From: an uncultured bacterium
GTDB lineage: Bacteria; Pseudomonadota; Gammaproteobacteria; Burkholderiales; Burkholderiaceae_C
Reading direction: 5' to 3'
DNA: 42,845 nt
Assembly: GCA_903830565.1 (NCBI GenBank)
Contig: CAIKUF010000327.1
Location: forward strand, 1-42,845
Every line of letters begins with the position of its first letter. Position 1 is the first letter of the stretch. The notes beneath the pieces are model-generated. The model was not told the origin of the DNA. It saw only the letters and a list, made by a program, of their open reading frames with translations, and did not search any database. A program made the translations under genes and the position numbers. Shown here piece after piece: positions 16,421 through 25,000 of the stretch.

Positions 16421-19153
16421 ATGAACTTCAAACCGCGCTTGATCGCCCCCTCGACAACACGCAGCAAGGCTGCCGCCGTCGCACTGGCATTGCTGGTGCT
16501 TGGAGCGGCTTCCGGCGCACTCCTTGCGACGGGCTTCGACGCGTCTGAGCCGTATCGCTCGATTTCCGGGTGGTTGCTGGTCCGCCCGGGGCTGGCCTTT
16601 GCGCGCAACGTGCACTTCTGGTCGGGGCAGTTCTTCGTCTTCGTCTTCCTTGTGTGGCTTTGGCAAAGGCTGGGCGCGGCAAGCGCCGCGCGCACCGAGG
16701 CGTGCCTCGCGTCACTTGCCGCTGCGCTGATTCCTGTCGCCGGCGCGCTGCTCATGTCCGGCTTCATGCTGCGCGGAGACGGCAACGCGCACGAGTTGTG
16801 GCGTTTGCTCGGCGGCGCGATCAGCGGCTTGCCGCTGGTGGGCGGCAACGCGTCATCCGCCGAGTTGGACGACTGGTCGCCAAAGGTCTACCTGGTTCAC
16901 ATCGCGGCAGCGGCATTGCTCGCCGCGACCATGTGGTTGCGAGCGGGCGGGCGGTCGAGTCTGCCGCGCCCTGCCGTGTTTGCGACGATCGCCGCCGTTG
17001 CGCTGCTCTCGCTGTTCGCTTCGCCCGGTCTGCACGACGGCATGGACCCGTACTACCGCGTCCCCTGGTACTTCGTCGGCATCCAGCACGTGTTGGCGAC
17101 CGCGTATGGGCCGTCGCTCGCTGTCGGTGCGTCGATCGCGGTGCTGGCCGTGTTGGCCTGGATGCCGCACTGGCCTGCACCCTGGGTCGCGCGTGGGCGG
17201 GGCGGAATCGCCGGAGCGGTGCTGTGCTATCTGGCGGCAACACTGCTCGTGCTTCTGCTCAGCGTCGACGGTGACGACGCGTCGGCGAGCGGCGACGCAC
17301 TGCGCATGGGCGCGGTGTTCGGTGTTGCTGGTCCAGCTTCTCCTGCGCCCGACGCACCGACCGCGGTGCGCGGTCGCGCCGAGGGTTGCCTCGCCTGCCA
17401 CGGCAAGACCGAGGGCCTGGACGCTGCGCACCTGCGGATCGGCTGTGCGTCCTGCCACGCCGGCGATCCCTTCACGCTCGATGCCGGCCGTGCGCACGCT
17501 GGCATGGTGCTTGTGCCGGGTAACTTGGCCGACGCCGGGCGAACCTGCGGCCAAGCGGCTTGCCACGCGGGTGTCCCGACCCGCATCGAGCACTCCATCA
17601 TGACCACCATGGCCGGCGTGATCACCGTCGATCGGCGCGTGATCGGCAGCGCGCGCGGCGAGGCGCCGCCGCCGGACGATGCGCCGCCGCCGGATGCAGC
17701 GCATCTGGGCACGACCGCGGCCGATGCGCACCTGCGCGAGTTGTGCGTCTCGTGCCATCTGGGCCAAGCCAAGACCGAGTGGGGGCCGATCGTCCAGGAG
17801 TCGCGCGGTGGCGGTTGCAATGCCTGCCATCTGGTCTACGACGCCGCAGGCGTGGCGGAGCTGACCCGCTATCTGGCTGCCAAGGAAGCAGGCGCCAAGC
17901 GCGAGGCGCCGCGCAGGCATCCTTCTCTGACGGTCAACCCGAGCAACGAACATTGCTTCGGCTGTCACAGCCGTTCGAGCCGTATTTCCAGCAGCTACGA
18001 GGGCTGGCACGAACTGCGCGGCGAACCCCCGCCCGGCATGGACCCGGCGCAGGTGCGCAAGCTGGACGACGGACGATACTTTCAGCGCGTGGTTGCAGAC
18101 GTGCATCACGAGCGCGGGCTCGAATGCATCGACTGCCATACCGCGAACGAGATCATGGGCATCGGCGCGACGGTCGCTCGCAAGACGGATCAGTTGAGGG
18201 TCGGCTGCGCCGACTGCCACGCGCCGCGGCTCGCGTCGATCGCCCCGGATGCGCTCGACCCTGAGTCGCGCAAGCTGATGCAGCTGCGCAACTGGACGCC
18301 GATGCCCGGGAAGCGGGTGGGAGCAACGCACGGCGGCGAGCCGCTGGTGAACGTGCTCGTCGACGCCGATGGCCGTGGCCATCTGCTGCGCAAACGCACC
18401 GGGCAGGTTCTGGAGCTCAAGCCGCCGGCGGCCGCCTGCACCGAGGGCAAAGCCCACGCGAACGTGTCGTGCGTCAGTTGCCACAGTGCCTGGGCACCCC
18501 GCTGCACGACCTGTCATACCGAGTTCGACCCGAAGGGTGAGGGCTTCGACCATCTGGCGCAGAAATGGATTGCGGGTACGTGGAACGAGACCTCGGGCGC
18601 GTTCGACTTCGCGCCGCCCACGCTCGGGATCCGTTTGCAGCGCGACACGCAGGGGCGCGAGCACGCGACCGTCGAGACTTTCGTTCCCGGAATGATCCTC
18701 AGCGTCGACCGCAATCGCAGCGCGGGCCAGCCACCCGACACGATTTTCCGGAGGTTGTACGGAATGACTTTCGCGCACACGATACGGCGTGAGCCTCGCA
18801 CATGCCGCTCCTGCCATACCGATCCGGTCGCACTCGGCTACGGGCGTGGGCGGCTGCACTACGAAGTTCGCGCCGCGTCGGGCCGCTGGAGGTTCGAGCC
18901 GAAAGAGCCGCTGCTGCAGGACGGCTTGCCTGCCGACGCGTGGATCGGCTTTCTGGGTTCGCGCGACGGCATGGTGTCGACCCGCGACGACGTACGGCCG
19001 TTCACGGTTGCAGAACAGCAGCGCATCCTGCGCGTCGGTGCCTGCCTGACCTGCCACCGCGACGACTCCGCGGTGATGGCGCAGGCGATCGCCGACTTCC
19101 AGGCCACGCTGGCGCGTCGTCGCCCAGGGTGCGTGCTGCCCGAGTGGCCATGA
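16421..19153 (+). CDS. Cytochrome b-like membrane domain fused to a dodecahaem cytochrome c
   Basis: A 910-residue fusion. Residues 1-285 hold about six hydrophobic helices with histidines in helical context (His65 in NVHFWSGQFF, His160 in VYLVHIAAA) and a segment DPYYRVPWYFVGIQHVLATA resembling the b6f subunit IV / cytochrome b C-terminal region. Residues 320-910 carry 12 c-haem sites: 11 CxxCH motifs starting at Cys323, 342, 442, 466, 512, 569, 596, 684, 695, 795 and 875, and one CX4CH at Cys376. The layout suggests a quinol-to-periplasm electron conduit. Geobacter CbcL is a known c/b fusion with nine c-haems, but there the b part is of another type. No porin-cytochrome partner is visible other than the FadL-like protein upstream. 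The natural electron partner is unknown. Confidence 0.88.
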   Translation: MNFKPRLIAPSTTRSKAAAVALALLVLGAASGALLATGFDASEPYRSISGWLLVRPGLAFARNVHFWSGQFFVFVFLVWLWQRLGAASAARTEACLASLAAALIPVAGALLMSGFMLRGDGNAHELWRLLGGAISGLPLVGGNASSAELDDWSPKVYLVHIAAAALLAATMWLRAGGRSSLPRPAVFATIAAVALLSLFASPGLHDGMDPYYRVPWYFVGIQHVLATAYGPSLAVGASIAVLAVLAWMPHWPAPWVARGRGGIAGAVLCYLAATLLVLLLSVDGDDASASGDALRMGAVFGVAGPASPAPDAPTAVRGRAEGCLACHGKTEGLDAAHLRIGCASCHAGDPFTLDAGRAHAGMVLVPGNLADAGRTCGQAACHAGVPTRIEHSIMTTMAGVITVDRRVIGSARGEAPPPDDAPPPDAAHLGTTAADAHLRELCVSCHLGQAKTEWGPIVQESRGGGCNACHLVYDAAGVAELTRYLAAKEAGAKREAPRRHPSLTVNPSNEHCFGCHSRSSRISSSYEGWHELRGEPPPGMDPAQVRKLDDGRYFQRVVADVHHERGLECIDCHTANEIMGIGATVARKTDQLRVGCADCHAPRLASIAPDALDPESRKLMQLRNWTPMPGKRVGATHGGEPLVNVLVDADGRGHLLRKRTGQVLELKPPAAACTEGKAHANVSCVSCHSAWAPRCTTCHTEFDPKGEGFDHLAQKWIAGTWNETSGAFDFAPPTLGIRLQRDTQGREHATVETFVPGMILSVDRNRSAGQPPDTIFRRLYGMTFAHTIRREPRTCRSCHTDPVALGYGRGRLHYEVRAASGRWRFEPKEPLLQDGLPADAWIGFLGSRDGMVSTRDDVRPFTVAEQQRILRVGACLTCHRDDSAVMAQAIADFQATLARRRPGCVLPEWP

Positions 19154-19899
19154 GCCCGGCGGGCGGCGGGCCTGCGCTGCGCGCGCGATCGCGGCAACAC
19201 GATACTGGCCCGCAACCCACCTTCGCCGCGGTTTTCCAGCGTGAGGCGCCCGCCGTGATACGCCGCGGCGTCGCGCACGATGGCCAGGCCCAGTCCGACG
19301 CCGCCGGTGTCCAGGCTGCGCGACGCATCCAGCCGGACGAACGGCTCGGTGACCCGCTGCAGGTCGGCATCGGCGATGCCAGGGCCGTCGTCCTCGACCA
19401 GGATCCGCAATTCGCTTGCCGTGTCGCGCAGACGAACCGTCACGACGCTGCCATGCGCGATCGCGTTGTCGATCAGCTTGCCGATGGCGAGGCAGCGCTG
19501 GCTCTCGGGTTTCAGGTTCGGTGGCAGCGAGCGTGTGCGGCGCAGGAGGGCCCGGATGCGTGCCAGCAACTCGCGCGGACTGATGGGCTTGACGAGGTAG
19601 TCGTCGGCGCCCATCTCGATGCCCAGGATGCGGTCGGCCTCCTCGCCGCACGCGTTGAGCATCAACACGGGCAGGTTCGACTTGGCGCGCAGGTCGCGGC
19701 ACAGGACCAGACCGTCGGTGTCGGGCAGCATCAGGTCGAGCACCACGAGGTCGATGGCGTGCTTGCCCAGCACCTGCCACATCTCGCGCTCGCTGGCCGC
19801 CGACAGCGCATCGAACTCGTTGCGCGCCAGATACTCCGCCAGCAGTTGGCGGATCTCGGGGTCGTCGTCGACGATGAGGATACTGTCCTTGTGGTCCAT
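18859..19899 (-). pseudogene. Response regulator-histidine kinase deletion fusion
   Basis: The frame joins two halves of a two-component pair. Residues 1-122 are an OmpR-type receiver (ILIVDDDPEIRQLL, phospho-Asp55 in VLDLMLPD, Lys104), with the linker ending about residue 133. The DNA-binding domain is absent. From about 135 a histidine-kinase ATPase follows: N box KLIDNAIAHG, G1 DDGPGI, F box EPFVRLD, G2 GGVGLGLAIV. The HisKA domain and sensor are absent. The receiver's conserved Thr/Ser switch is Asn82 (LMLNACG for the usual LTARG). After residue 236 (about 19190) the frame runs on without a kinase stop and overlaps the cytochrome gene antisense by 295 bases. It looks like one in-frame deletion across a regulator-kinase operon; a functional single-chain hybrid is unlikely. 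Confidence 0.75.
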
Positions 19900-20033
19900 G
19901 GCAAGAGCGTCACCGAGCTGCGACCCCAGGTGCAAAGCGTTTTGTATCGCAGTGTTGCATCCGCCCGTTCGGTAAGCTTGCGGTGCAATTTGTCGCGCCC
20001 GAGTCATCGGCGCCACAACGCCAAGGCTATCCA

Positions 20034-20264
20034 ATGCACGACACTGCCCTGCAAGGCCTGAACCGTCCACACATGTCCGCAACCTTCTCCTTCGGCGAGC
20101 GCATCGAAGGCTACTCCGTCCCCGTGCTGAACGAGCGTGCGGTGCGCGCCGCGGCCGCGCAAGCTCCCGTCGACCCTGCCAAGGCTGAGCGTTGCAAGGT
20201 TCCGGACTTTGCCAAGGCCTTGGGCCATGAAGCGATGTGGAAGCTGCACCACAACTGCAAGTGA
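20034..20264 (+). CDS. Small protein beginning like a DUF4395 protein, probable chimera
   Basis: A 76-residue frame from ATG 20034 (AAGG eight bases upstream); ATG 20073 is an alternative start. Residues 14-40 read MSATFSFGERIEGYSVPVLN then ERAVRAAA, matching from memory the N terminus of DUF4395 membrane proteins, in which a hydrophobic segment should follow. Instead the frame continues AQAPVDPAKAERCKVPDFAK and ALGHEAMWKLHHNCK, a soluble Cys/His-containing tail of a different kind. It lies between the regulator-kinase fusion and a cupredoxin stub, so a deletion chimera is likely, although the frame is open and could be expressed. No function is assigned. Confidence 0.4.
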   Translation: MHDTALQGLNRPHMSATFSFGERIEGYSVPVLNERAVRAAAAQAPVDPAKAERCKVPDFAKALGHEAMWKLHHNCK

Positions 20265-20275
20265 GGCACGCGCCG

Positions 20276-20467
20276 ATGAACTCGATGACCCGCCGACATT
20301 GGCTCGCCGCCGTCGCTGCGCTGCCGCTCGCGGCAGGCGCCGCACGGGCCGCAGTGCCTGTGGTCGAGATCGTCGCCCGGCGTCAGGGGTGCTCGGTCGA
20401 CAGCCGATGTCCAGGCAGTGCTGAAGGCGCGGCAGTGACGATGATTGCGCGCGCGGATCCGTCATGA
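20276..20467 (+). pseudogene. Signal-peptide stub of an exported protein, possibly a cupredoxin
   Basis: A 63-residue frame starting MNSMTRRHWLAAVAALPLAA with a cleavage site near ARAA, then VPVVEIVARR, which is how many periplasmic cupredoxins begin. The rest (QGCSVDSRCPGSAEGAAVTM and IARADPS) has no copper-binding His/Cys/Met pattern, so the domain has been removed. Its TGA overlaps the ATG of the exporter adaptor gene (ATGA), so the original 3' end and its translational coupling may survive an internal deletion. The double Arg after a short n-region could be a weak Tat signal. The cupredoxin call rests on about ten residues. Confidence 0.4.
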
Positions 20468-21615
20468 GCCGCAATCGTCTGCTGCCCTTCGCCTTGCTGG
20501 CGCTGCTGTTGGTCGCGGCCGGTGGCGCTGCCTACTGGCGCTTCGGCCGAGCCATCGACGTTCCGGTAGTTCAGGCGGCACAGGGGGCGATCGCAGTGCG
20601 CGTCGTCGGACCGGGCACGGTGCAGGCACGTGTACCCGTGACGCTCAGCGCGCGGCTCAATTCGACCGTCACGCAGATGAAGGTCGATGTCGGCGACGCG
20701 GTGCATCGAGGTCAGTGGCTGGCAACGCTGGACGACCGCGACCTGAGTGCGCGCCGCGGCGTCGTTGCCGGCCAGCAGGAGTCTCTGCTGCGCGGCATCG
20801 ACGGTGCACGAGCGGCACTGGTCAAGGCGCAGGCCGATCTCGACCTCGCGCGCGCCAAGCAGCGTCGCGACGCCGAGTTGTTGGCCCAGGGCTTTGTTTC
20901 GCAAGCCGTGGTCGATACCTCGAACTCGGCTCGTGACGCCGCGGCGGCGGGTGTCGATGCGGCCAAGGCCGCGCTGGCGGCGCGCGAAGCCGACGCACGC
21001 GCGCTCGCGCAAGAGGCCCGGTACTCCGACGCCGTGCTGTCCTACACGCGGGTCGAGGCGCCGATGGACGGCATCGTCGTGCAAAGGCTGGCCGAGATCG
21101 GCAACACCGTGGTGCCGGGCACGCCGCTGCTCAAGATCGTCGATCCGAAGACGCTGTGGGTGGCCACGCGCGTCGACGAGTCGGTGGTCGGCCGCGTGCG
21201 GCCGGGTCAGGTCGCGACGATTCGGCTGCGCAGCGGCGAGGTACTTCCGGGCAAAGTGGCGCGCATCAGCCACCAGTCCGATGCAGCGACGCGCGAGCTC
21301 GAAGTCGACGTCGCCTTCGATGCCGTGCCGCAGCGCTTTGCCATCGACCAGGAAGCCGAGGTCGGCATCGCCGTCGGCGAAGACTCGGGCATCGTGATAC
21401 CGCTGGCCGCATTGACCCGGGACCGCACGAACCGACAGGGCGTCCTGGTCGTGGACGGCGAACGCACGCGCTTCGTGCCCGTCGAAACCGGTGCCGCCGA
21501 CAGCCGCCAGGTGCTTATTCGCTTGGGCCTGACCGGCGGCGAGGCCGTCGTTGCCGTCGCTGCCGGTGTGGGCGTCGACCAGCGCGTGCGGCCGGCTGCG
21601 CGCAGCGAGCCCTGA
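20464..21615 (+). CDS. HlyD/MacA-family periplasmic adaptor of an ABC exporter
   Basis: A 383-residue membrane-fusion protein with an N-terminal anchor (LLPFALLALLLVAAGGAAYW). A biotinyl-lipoyl hybrid domain follows (VDVGDAVHRGQWLATLDDRD, residues 77-96), then an alpha-helical hairpin rich in Ala/Arg (about 100-190), the second lipoyl half (YTRVEAPMDGIVVQRLAEIG) and beta-barrel plus membrane-proximal domains (ATIRLRSGEVLPGKVARISH). In MacAB-type systems it links the inner-membrane permease to an outer-membrane channel. It is the first of three co-directional genes (adaptor, permease, ATPase); no TolC-like gene is in the window. Substrate unknown. The ATG overlaps the upstream stub's stop. Confidence 0.9.
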   Translation: MSRNRLLPFALLALLLVAAGGAAYWRFGRAIDVPVVQAAQGAIAVRVVGPGTVQARVPVTLSARLNSTVTQMKVDVGDAVHRGQWLATLDDRDLSARRGVVAGQQESLLRGIDGARAALVKAQADLDLARAKQRRDAELLAQGFVSQAVVDTSNSARDAAAAGVDAAKAALAAREADARALAQEARYSDAVLSYTRVEAPMDGIVVQRLAEIGNTVVPGTPLLKIVDPKTLWVATRVDESVVGRVRPGQVATIRLRSGEVLPGKVARISHQSDAATRELEVDVAFDAVPQRFAIDQEAEVGIAVGEDSGIVIPLAALTRDRTNRQGVLVVDGERTRFVPVETGAADSRQVLIRLGLTGGEAVVAVAAGVGVDQRVRPAARSEP

Positions 21616-21642
21616 GCGTCGCCGCCTGCGGGAATCCAGGCG

Positions 21643-22836
21643 ATGGAACTCGCGCTCAAGGACATCCGCCGCCACCTCGGCAAGTTCCTCGCCACCATCG
21701 TTGGCGTGGCGATGCTGCTCGCCATCGTGCTCGTGATGAACGGCATCTACCAGGGGAACATCCAGGACGGCGTCTGGTTGATCGACAACACCGGCGCCGA
21801 CCTGTGGGTCGTCGAACGCGGCCGCGGCGGCCCGTTCAACGAGGCTTCGCGCCTTCCGCTGGACAGCTACAAGAGCATCGCCGCGACGCCGGGCGTCGCC
21901 CGCGCCAGCCCGCTGGCCTTCTACACCGCCCAGCGCGACATCGGCGGCAGCAGCCAGCAGTTCACCGTGATCGGCTACGACATTTTCGGCGCGGCAGGCG
22001 GCCCGGGCCGCATCGTGCAGGGCCGGGCGATCGCCGCACCGCACTACGAAATGGTGGCCGACCGAAAGCTCGGCGTTCGACTCGGCGAGCGGGTACCGCT
22101 GGGCGCGGACACCTACGAAGTCGTCGGCATCACGCATGGCGCGGTCGATTCGGGTGGCAACCCGCTCGTCTACCTTGCGCTGGCCGATGCGCAAAAGGTG
22201 CAGTTCGAGCAGGACAACCGGGCCATCAACGCTACCGCCGCCGCCAACCTCCAGCGGCTCGAGCGTGCGGGCGTCCCGACCGAGCAGGCCGCGCGGCTGT
22301 TGCCATTGCTGGCCAGCAGCACCAGCACCATCAATGCCGTGCTGGTGACCCTCGCGCCGGGTGCCGACGCCGGCGCGGTGGCGCAGCATCTCCGCGATTG
22401 GCTGTACTTCAACGTCTACTCGACGGCCGAGGAGCGCAGCCTGATGCTCGAAGGAAAGTTGAGCAAGATGTCGGCCGTTCTGGGCCTGTTTCGCACCCTG
22501 CTGATCCTGGTGTCCATCGTCATCATCGCGTTGATCGTCTATGTGCTGACGATCGAGAAGATCAGGTCGATTGCCATGCTCAAGCTGATCGGCGCGCCGA
22601 ACAGCCTGATCGTGCGACTGATCATGACCCAGTCGATGCTGCTCACGTTGCTGAGTTTCGCTCTCTCCTACGCGCTGCGCGACCTGATTGCCCCTGGCTT
22701 TCCACGTACGCTCGCCTTCGTCGGACAGGAGACGGCGATCACGTTCGCGGTGATGCTCGGCGGCGGCGTGCTCGCAAGCCTGATGGCGGTGTGGCATGCG
22801 CTGCGTACGCCGGCACAGCTCGCATTGGGGGGTTAA
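21643..22836 (+). CDS. ABC exporter permease of the FtsX/MacB/DevC type
   Basis: A 397-residue permease. It starts MELALKDIRRHLGKFLATIV with one N-terminal helix, has a large periplasmic domain (about 45-275; QFTVIGYDIFGAAGGPGRIV), and then three C-terminal helices in the FtsX core (LFRTLLILVSIVIIALIVYV, SIAMLKLIGAPNSLIVRLIM and LGGGVLASLMAVWHALRTPA). The four-helix layout with a large periplasmic head is typical of MacB-like mechanotransmitters and of the DevC group, which lack a fused ATPase. It lies 27 bases after the adaptor gene and directly before the ATPase gene. Substrates of the family range from peptides and lipids to glycolipids; nothing here narrows that. Confidence 0.9.
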   Translation: MELALKDIRRHLGKFLATIVGVAMLLAIVLVMNGIYQGNIQDGVWLIDNTGADLWVVERGRGGPFNEASRLPLDSYKSIAATPGVARASPLAFYTAQRDIGGSSQQFTVIGYDIFGAAGGPGRIVQGRAIAAPHYEMVADRKLGVRLGERVPLGADTYEVVGITHGAVDSGGNPLVYLALADAQKVQFEQDNRAINATAAANLQRLERAGVPTEQAARLLPLLASSTSTINAVLVTLAPGADAGAVAQHLRDWLYFNVYSTAEERSLMLEGKLSKMSAVLGLFRTLLILVSIVIIALIVYVLTIEKIRSIAMLKLIGAPNSLIVRLIMTQSMLLTLLSFALSYALRDLIAPGFPRTLAFVGQETAITFAVMLGGGVLASLMAVWHALRTPAQLALGG

Positions 22837-22837
22837 C

Positions 22838-23554
22838 TTGGCAGTCGTCGAAATTCACGACGTTGCGCAGACTTTCGGTCAGGGCGAACTGGCGGTGCAA
22901 GCACTCAAGCCGACCAGCCTTTGCATCGCTGCCGGTGAGCTCGTGGCCCTGCTCGGCCCCAGCGGCTCAGGCAAGACCACGTTGCTGCTGGCAATCAGCC
23001 TGATCCAGCCGCCGACCAGCGGGCGCATCGTGATCGACGGCGCAACGCTGTTCGACGAAGGTCCGACGCGCGTCGATGTGCGGGCGTTTCGCCGCAGCAA
23101 GATCGGCTTCATCTTCCAGCAGCACAACCTGATCCCGTTTCTGACTGCGCAGGAGAACGTCGCGCTGATGCTGCGGATCAATGGCCAGGGACGGCGCGAA
23201 TCGGCGCGGCGCGCCAAGGAACTGCTCGGCTACCTTGAGATCGGGCACCGCGCGAATTCGCTGCCGGCGCAGATGTCCGGCGGCGAGCAGCAGCGCGTGG
23301 CCATCGGCCGCGCTTTGGCCAACGAGCCGGCGCTGATCCTGGCCGACGAGCCGACGGCCGCGTTGGACACCGAGCGCGGGACCAAGGTGATGACCATGCT
23401 GCGCAAGATCGCCAGGGAGCGCCGTTCCGCGGTAATCGCCGTCACGCACGACCAGCGCATGATCGAAGGCTTCGACACGGTGTACCACCTCGACGACGGG
23501 CGGCTGGCCCGGGTTGAGCGCAGCGTGCAAGGAGCCAGTCCGGCGTCGAGCTGA
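22838..23554 (+). CDS. ABC exporter ATP-binding subunit (LolD/MacB-type)
   Basis: A 238-residue ATPase that completes the adaptor-permease-ATPase exporter. Walker A is GPSGSGKTTLL (about residues 45-55), the Q loop is FIFQQHNLIPFLTAQENV, the signature is MSGGEQQRVAIGRALA, Walker B is ALILADEPTAALD, and the switch His is in VTHD. The start is taken as TTG 22838, one base after the permease's stop, preceded by a GGGGGG stretch; the upstream in-frame GTG/ATG would overlap the permease by 40 bases. The motif set is that of the LolD/MacB/FtsE (o228) group that powers FtsX-like permeases. Confidence 0.92.
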   Translation: MAVVEIHDVAQTFGQGELAVQALKPTSLCIAAGELVALLGPSGSGKTTLLLAISLIQPPTSGRIVIDGATLFDEGPTRVDVRAFRRSKIGFIFQQHNLIPFLTAQENVALMLRINGQGRRESARRAKELLGYLEIGHRANSLPAQMSGGEQQRVAIGRALANEPALILADEPTAALDTERGTKVMTMLRKIARERRSAVIAVTHDQRMIEGFDTVYHLDDGRLARVERSVQGASPASS

Positions 23555-23897
23555 ACTTCCGGTTCGACTCCTGCGGTGAATTCATCGGCGTTGCGTGCAC
23601 GACGCGGTCCGCACATGGCGCGTGAAGGCCTGTGACTCAAGGGCCTGGGCGAAGGCGGATTCAACCGGCTGGTTCAGTCCCGATCCTCAAGTGCGATACG
23701 AAGCATCTGGTGGGTCATGATGTGCATCGAGCGACTGACGATGCTGGGCCAGGCGAGTCCGTAGCCGCCGCCCGCGACCGACCGCTCGGCCGACCGCGTG
23801 AATCCTCGCCGGCGGCGCGAGTTCGCAACGAGGACATCCCGGTCACGTTCTGATGACACGCCAGTCGCCCTGCCGGTCCGCTGGCTGCGCACCCAGA
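23555..23897. other. Intergenic stretch without a supportable gene
   Basis: About 340 bases between the end of the exporter operon and the convergent FUSC gene. Short frames exist on both strands but none has a credible start, a ribosome site or a family match. One minus-strand stretch (SVAGGGYGLAWPSIVSRSMH, 23674-23790) looks protein-like in composition and may be another gene tail. No terminator with a T run is seen. Confidence 0.5.
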
Positions 23898-24971
23898 CTA
23901 CTTGGGCTGGCGCGTCGTCGCCTCGGCCGGCTGCAGGTTGACAATGAGGCGCAGGTCGTCCAGCAGCAGGCGCAGCGGGCCGGCGAGCAGGCGGGCCGGC
24001 TCGCTGTGGTCGGCGGTCGTGGCACCTGGCCGACGTGCGGCGAGTTCCTTGTTGAGCTCGCCGAGCGCGGTCAGATCGGCAGGCTCCCCGCGCTCGATGC
24101 CGTCGGCAGCGCTCAGCAGCGCCGTCGCCGCGACGCCAATCACTTTTCGCGTTAGGTCACCGTCCGCCTCCGTCGCCCCGGTCTGCAGAAGGCGCTGGAG
24201 CACGGTGGCGTCCTGCACCACGCGGCTGACCAGGCCGACCAGGTGGCGGTGGTGCTGCAGGTCGGCGTGGCGATGTCGCCGCCACGGGTGCCGCTCGGCC
24301 TTGTCGGCGCCGTCGGCGAGCAAAGTCAGGCGGCCGAGCACGACGCGAAGGGCGGCGGCGGGGTCTTCGGCCGGTGCGGACGTGGCAGCGGCGCCCTTGG
24401 TCGCCAGCATTTGTGCCAGTCGCCGCAGCAGCGACGCGCAGGCCGCGTCCTGCCGCGCCGTGGCGCGCAGGCGCGAGAACACGAGCGCAACCGCCATCGC
24501 GACGCCGACGCCGATCAGGATCTGCACCACGCGCAGCAGCGCAGCCTGCGGCGCCGAGTGCCCGGCAAGGTCGCCCGCGGCGAGGATGATCAGCGCCGCC
24601 ACCGCGGCGCTGCGTAGCCAGACCGCGGCGGCGCTGCCGAAGGCGAGCAGACAGACGATGGCGAGCGTCGTCAGCAGCGCCGGTGCGCCGACGTGATTGA
24701 GGCCGACCCCGACCAAGCCGCAGACCGCGCCGACCATCGTTCCGCGCACGCGGTCCCAGCCGGCGTCGAGCGTCGTGTCGGCGTCCGGCCGCATCACGAT
24801 CAGCGTGCTCATCACGGCCCAGAAGTGCTCGGGCAAGCCGAGCGCGGCCGAGACCAGATAGGCGAGCACGACCGAGACGGCGAGCTGCGCGCCGTGATGC
24901 ACATGCTCGCGGCGCATCGTCGGGCGCATCGTCGGGCGCAGCTTGCGCAGCGCCGACGATTCGATCTGCAC
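23898..24971 (-). CDS. FUSC-family inner-membrane protein (aromatic-acid exporter-like)
   Basis: A 357-residue membrane protein. Residues 20-170 carry about six closely packed helices (VSVVLAYLVSAALGLPEHFW, VMSTLIVMRPDADTTLDAGW, DRVRGTMVGAVCGLVGVGLN), which is the FUSC motif set (hydrophobic block, then P/D-rich 'RP..DTTL..G..R..GT..G'). The remaining half is cytoplasmic and helical, ending RLIVNLQPAEATTRQPK. Members such as AaeB export aromatic acids, but this one has only one FUSC block rather than two. The start is GTG 24971 with GGGGAG upstream. A tandem 12-base duplication at 24912-24935 doubles Thr-Met-Arg-Pro just before the first helix; an ATG after it could also serve. It is 29 bases downstream of the hydrolase gene, probably in one operon. 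Confidence 0.8.
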   Translation of the reverse strand: MQIESSALRKLRPTMRPTMRREHVHHGAQLAVSVVLAYLVSAALGLPEHFWAVMSTLIVMRPDADTTLDAGWDRVRGTMVGAVCGLVGVGLNHVGAPALLTTLAIVCLLAFGSAAAVWLRSAAVAALIILAAGDLAGHSAPQAALLRVVQILIGVGVAMAVALVFSRLRATARQDAACASLLRRLAQMLATKGAAATSAPAEDPAAALRVVLGRLTLLADGADKAERHPWRRHRHADLQHHRHLVGLVSRVVQDATVLQRLLQTGATEADGDLTRKVIGVAATALLSAADGIERGEPADLTALGELNKELAARRPGATTADHSEPARLLAGPLRLLLDDLRLIVNLQPAEATTRQPK

Positions 24972-25000
24972 GGGCAGCGCTCCCCGATCGTCGCCGACGG

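Noticed and set aside
16853-19780. A 975-codon minus-strand frame opposite the multihaem cytochrome gene
   Set aside because: The plus strand encodes 12 haem motifs and membrane helices. The minus product is Arg/Ala/His-rich with no domain, as expected for a GC-rich shadow.
20383-22797. An 804-codon minus-strand frame opposite the ABC exporter genes
   Set aside because: Adaptor and permease motifs are unambiguous on the plus strand; the minus frame has shadow composition.
23560-23580. A tRNA T-arm-like GGTTCGACTCC after the exporter operon
   Set aside because: No pairing acceptor stem, D-arm or anticodon arm can be built around it.
24912-24935. A tandem 12-base repeat in the FUSC gene as a phase-variation switch
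   Set aside because: The unit is a multiple of three, so copy-number change keeps the frame; it only doubles four residues before the first helix.
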